Source: DATFEN01 sp035691285
Lineage (GTDB): Bacteria; Acidobacteriota; Vicinamibacteria; Fen-336
DNA: 10,394 nucleotides
Assembly (NCBI GenBank): GCA_035691285.1
Contig: DASSJI010000289.1
Span: 1-10,394 of the forward strand
Direction: 5' to 3'
Part shown: piece by piece, positions 6,803 through 10,394 of the stretch
How positions within the stretch are numbered: position 1 is the stretch's first letter
Layout of the letters: every line of letters begins with the position of its first letter
Made by a program: the position numbers and the translations under genes
Notes under the pieces: generated by a model
Databases searched by the model: none
Told to the model about the DNA's origin: nothing
Seen by the model: only the letters and a program-made list of their open reading frames with translations

Positions 6803-7333
6803 TCACCGGAGCGCCGGGCAGTTGGTCGTGTCGAGAACGTCCTCTGTCGTCACCGTACAGCAGTTGAGGCCGCCCGTCGTCCCGCCGATGACGTGGCTCG
6901 CGTCGCCGGCAAAGCTGCGAACGCCCGTCCGGTTGACGGTCACCGGCGAGGCTCCATAGCAGTAGCTGCTCTTGCCGCTGCCGACGGCGGCCGAGCCACC
7001 GACGTTGTAGCCACGCGTGTACCCCGACTTCGCGAGGGTGGTCGTGGCGAGGTTGCTGTCGAGGAACGTGGGCGCGGTCGGCGCGTAGCCGGGAATGCAG
7101 CCCGACGGCTGCGCCATGCACGTCGCCGACGGCGCGTATCCGTTGCCCTGGCTGGAGCCCTCGTAGGCGGCCTCAGCCGAGACCCAGGTCCGAATGTCGC
7201 CGGTCGTGGCGGACTCGTTGGCGGAAACGCGGGCCCGCAGCAGGCTGGGAATCGCGATCGCCGCGATGATCCCGATGATCGCGACCACGATGAGCAGCTC
7301 GATCAGCGTGAAACCCGTCTGCCTCTGTTGCAT
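6803..7333 (-). CDS. pilA: Type IV pilin, PilA-like (copy 2, next to the regulator)
   Basis: A 176-residue prepilin with leader MQQRQTG, prepilin peptidase site G7|F8, conserved Glu at mature position 5 (E12) and the same hydrophobic N-terminal helix as its neighbour. Six cysteines occupy matching positions, ending in NCPALR. By eye it is roughly four-fifths identical to the pilin ending at 6108 over the full length, nearly identical through residue 90, and divergent in the final 30 residues (TGGLNCCTVTTEDVL against a longer ITATCCTAGTLDD form). The ATG at 7333 has a strong AGGAG 5 nt upstream. Because of high GC the frame stays open far upstream, through the regulator, but that extension is noncoding. 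A sigma-54 promoter lies 42 nt upstream of the start, and the PilR-like gene ends 143 nt upstream. I see no terminator between the two pilins, so read-through into copy 1 is possible. Confidence 0.95.
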   Translation of the reverse strand: MQQRQTGFTLIELLIVVAIIGIIAAIAIPSLLRARVSANESATTGDIRTWVSAEAAYEGSSQGNGYAPSATCMAQPSGCIPGYAPTAPTFLDSNLATTTLAKSGYTRGYNVGGSAAVGSGKSSYCYGASPVTVNRTGVRSFAGDASHVIGGTTGGLNCCTVTTEDVLDTTNCPALR

Positions 7334-7338
7334 CCGTT

Positions 7339-7343
7339 CTCCT
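7339..7343 (-). promoter_or_regulatory. Ribosome binding site of pilin copy 2
   Basis: AGGAG on the minus strand, 5 nt before the ATG at 7333. It fixes the short-leader start within a frame that is open much further upstream. Confidence 0.75.
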
Positions 7344-7374
7344 GAGGGGTTGGAGGGACTTCGGCGGTTGCCAC

Positions 7375-7391
7375 AGCAAGAGGCGTTCCGG
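7375..7391 (-). promoter_or_regulatory. Sigma-54 (RpoN) promoter of pilin copy 2
   Basis: The minus strand reads CCGGAACGCCTCTTGCT, matching TGGCACG-N4-TTGCW with GG at 7389-7388, ten bases, and GC at 7377-7376. The start of transcription would be near 7365, leaving a leader of about 31 nt with the AGGAG ribosome site. The CTCTTGC part of the -12 region is shared with the promoter of the neighbouring pilin. Confidence 0.82.
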
Positions 7392-7445
7392 GGCGGGCTT
7401 CGACTGTATCCTGTTCTTTCTGTTCGACTTGGGCATGGACTAGGG

Positions 7446-7476
7446 GCGACACTTTTTGTCGCTCGTCCCGGTTTTG

Positions 7477-7479
<3 letters not shown>
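7446..7479 (-). promoter_or_regulatory. Candidate activator-binding element (UAS) of pilin copy 2
   Basis: The minus strand carries TGACAAAA (7479-7472), which includes the TGA stop of the regulator gene. It is followed by the perfect inverted repeat CGACA-AAAAG-TGTCG at 7461-7447. The centre is about 86 nt upstream of the -12 GC, nearly the same distance as in the other pilin promoter. It is a plausible binding site for the PilR-like protein encoded immediately upstream; this is inferred from position and symmetry. Confidence 0.55.
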
Positions 7480-8861
<1,382 letters not shown>

Positions 8862-8865
<4 letters not shown>

Positions 8866-10394
8866 GCCTGCGCCTCTCCAGGGGAGTCGGCGGATGATAG
8901 CGCGGCCTGCGGCGGGCGCGAGGGGCGAGAGAGCGCGAGGGCCGCGAGGGCGGCGACCCCGGTCGCGGACAGCGCCGCACCCCAGCCCAGCGCGGGCGGG
9001 CGGTACTCCATGACGACCTGGTGGCGTCCCGGGGGCACCATCACGGCTCGGAACAGCGCGTTCGCCCGGACCAGGGGCGTCGCGAGCCCGTCGAGGCGCG
9101 CCCGCCACCCGCGCTCGTACGCCTCCAGCACGACGAGGGCGGCGGGCCGCTCCGCCTGCGTCTCGAAGCGCCACCGGTCGGGGCGCCGCTCCAGCTCCGT
9201 CAGCCTTCCCTCGAAGGCCTCGCCGGCAGCAGCACGGAGCGCCGTGCCCTCGTCGAGCACGACCTCGCGAGCCGGGTCGAAGTCCGAGGACCCGAGGGTC
9301 CGGATCGCGTCGGCGACGGGCTCCACGCGTGCCTCGCCCACGAGATAGGCTCGCGGCTGCGGCTCGGGCACCGCGAGCACGCGGATCGGGTTCCGAAACA
9401 CCGACTCGATCGCGGCGACGGGCGCGAGGCCGGGCCACGGCTTGTCGTCGACGGTGACGACGAAGCCGACGCCCCCGAGCCGCAGCAGGCGCACGGCCAG
9501 CGGCGTGCTCTCGGCGCGGGTCAGGATGAGGGTGAGGTTTCCGAGCAGCGGCGGAGCGAAGCCGGCGACGTCGCCGTCGTAGCTGCCGAGGAGCCCCGCA
9601 CGCGCGCCGAGCGGCGGGGCCAGCATGTCCTGGCGGCCGAGGGCGAGGGCCCATTCTCCGTTCCAGCCCGGCGGCATGCGCGCGAGCTGCTTCGGGAACC
9701 AGTCGAGCGGCTGCGCCACCGACGCGTACATTCGCGAGCCGGCGGGCACGACCGCGGCCGCCCGGGCGGGCGCCTCGAGGAGCGCCCGCGGCGCTACGGC
9801 GTTGACGGCCTGCGCCACCGGCAGCGTCTCGGCCACGCACAGGAGCGCCAGCAGGACCCACGCGAGCCGCCGCCCGCGGGCCTTGCGGGCGACGAGGAAC
9901 GCCAGAAGGGCCGCGGCGCCCGCGAAGGCCAGCTTCCCGACGAGCGACTGCCGGGCGGCGGCGCGCAGCGCTTCGCCGGGCCGGAGCAGGCCGTCGATCG
10001 CTGCGGGCCACGCCGACACGCTGGCCGCGGCGATCGCCAGGGACCCGACGAGCAGGAACACGGCCACGCCGGCCCGGCGCAACCCGTCCCTGCGCGTCGC
10101 GTCCACTCCCCGCGACGCAAGGAGCGCCCAGAACAGCGCGCCGGCCAGCGTGTACTTGACGGGGTAGCGCACGAAGGCGAGAGGCGTGACCGCGGCAAGC
10201 AGGGGGTAGAGCGGCGTGAAGCGTCCGAGGCTCGTCGCGAGGGCGAGCCCGAGGCCGATCGCCGATGCCCGTGACTCACCGCTCCCGTCCACGCCCGAGG
10301 CCACCAGCACCAGCGCCGCCGCGCCGAGGTAGAGGCACGCCCAGAACGGCTCACGACCCTCGTAGAGCGCGCCGCGCGCCGGCTCGCCGAAGGG
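8862..10394 (-). CDS. YfhO-like polytopic membrane protein (5' end outside window)
   Basis: The frame is open without a stop from the window edge to TGA at 8864-8862, giving 510 residues; a GTG at 10310 is internal. The first part has hydrophobic helices and the segment GRFTPLYPLLAAVTPLAFVRYPVKYTL, whose GRxTPLY and RxPxKY motifs are typical of YfhO/GT-C-like proteins. Further helices follow, then a soluble C-terminal domain with PRAYLVGEARV, GWRARLDG, RANALFRAV, GRHQVVMEYRP and a final helix (GWGAALSATGVAALAALAL). Relatives in Firmicutes act in sugar transfer to surface polymers at the outer face of the membrane. The stop overlaps the GTG start of the PilR-like gene by 4 nt, so the two are co-translated. 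The plus-strand fragment at 1-276 is a paralogue. A role in decorating the pilus is only a hypothesis from position. Confidence 0.88.

Noticed and set aside
8866..10011. Open frame continuing upstream of the regulator, suggesting an N-terminal fusion
   Set aside because: The upstream part is an Arg/Ala/Gly-rich out-of-frame reading of the YfhO gene. The receiver domain starts exactly at the GTG at 8865, with a ribosome site before it.

Overview
The window is a very GC-rich bacterial segment (roughly two-thirds or more G+C by eye) whose genes abut or overlap almost everywhere. Apart from one gene fragment at the left edge, every gene I can support lies on the minus strand. A type IV pilin with its sigma-54 activator, beside a GC-rich fused MFS/spermidine-synthase-like gene and YfhO-type membrane proteins, suggests an Acidobacteriota, Myxococcota/Desulfobacterota or Rokubacteria-like (Methylomirabilota) organism. 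I cannot fix the phylum from the sequence alone.

Layout along the minus strand, which is the order of transcription: (1) 10394-8862, the C-terminal 510 residues of a YfhO-like polytopic membrane protein, cut by the window edge. (2) 8865-7477, a PilR/NtrC-type sigma-54-dependent response regulator whose GTG start overlaps the YfhO stop by 4 nt. (3) 7333-6803 and (4) 6644-6108, two very similar PilA-like type IV pilins in tandem. Each is preceded by a GG-N10-GC sigma-54 promoter and a matching upstream TGACA/TGTCG element. (5) A rho-independent terminator at about 6058-6082. (6) A tight five-gene run: ABC ATPase (6033-5083), ABC-2 permease (5101-4322), anchored TPR protein (4322-3465), exported TlpA-like redoxin (3499-2987), and a fused MFS/spermidine-synthase-like protein with TPRs (2960-327). 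At the left edge, on the plus strand, is the C-terminal end of a second YfhO-like protein (1-276), convergent with the five-gene run.

Reading of the system: the order pilR - pilA - ABC ATPase - ABC permease recalls the Myxococcus xanthus pilS-pilR-pilA-pilG-pilH-pilI cluster, where an ABC transporter next to pilA is needed for pilus biogenesis. Here the regulator probably drives both pilins through sigma-54. The ABC/TPR/redoxin/MFS run is a separately terminated unit that may support pilin export, folding or modification. The features that depart from the known cluster are the duplicated pilin with a duplicated promoter, a YfhO-like protein in place of PilS immediately before the regulator, and the redoxin and MFS-SpeE genes in the ABC operon.

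No stretch longer than 300 bases lacks a gene. The two longest gaps (7334-7476 and 6645-6802) are the pilin promoter regions. I saw no tRNA, rRNA, CRISPR array, insertion sequence or phage gene.
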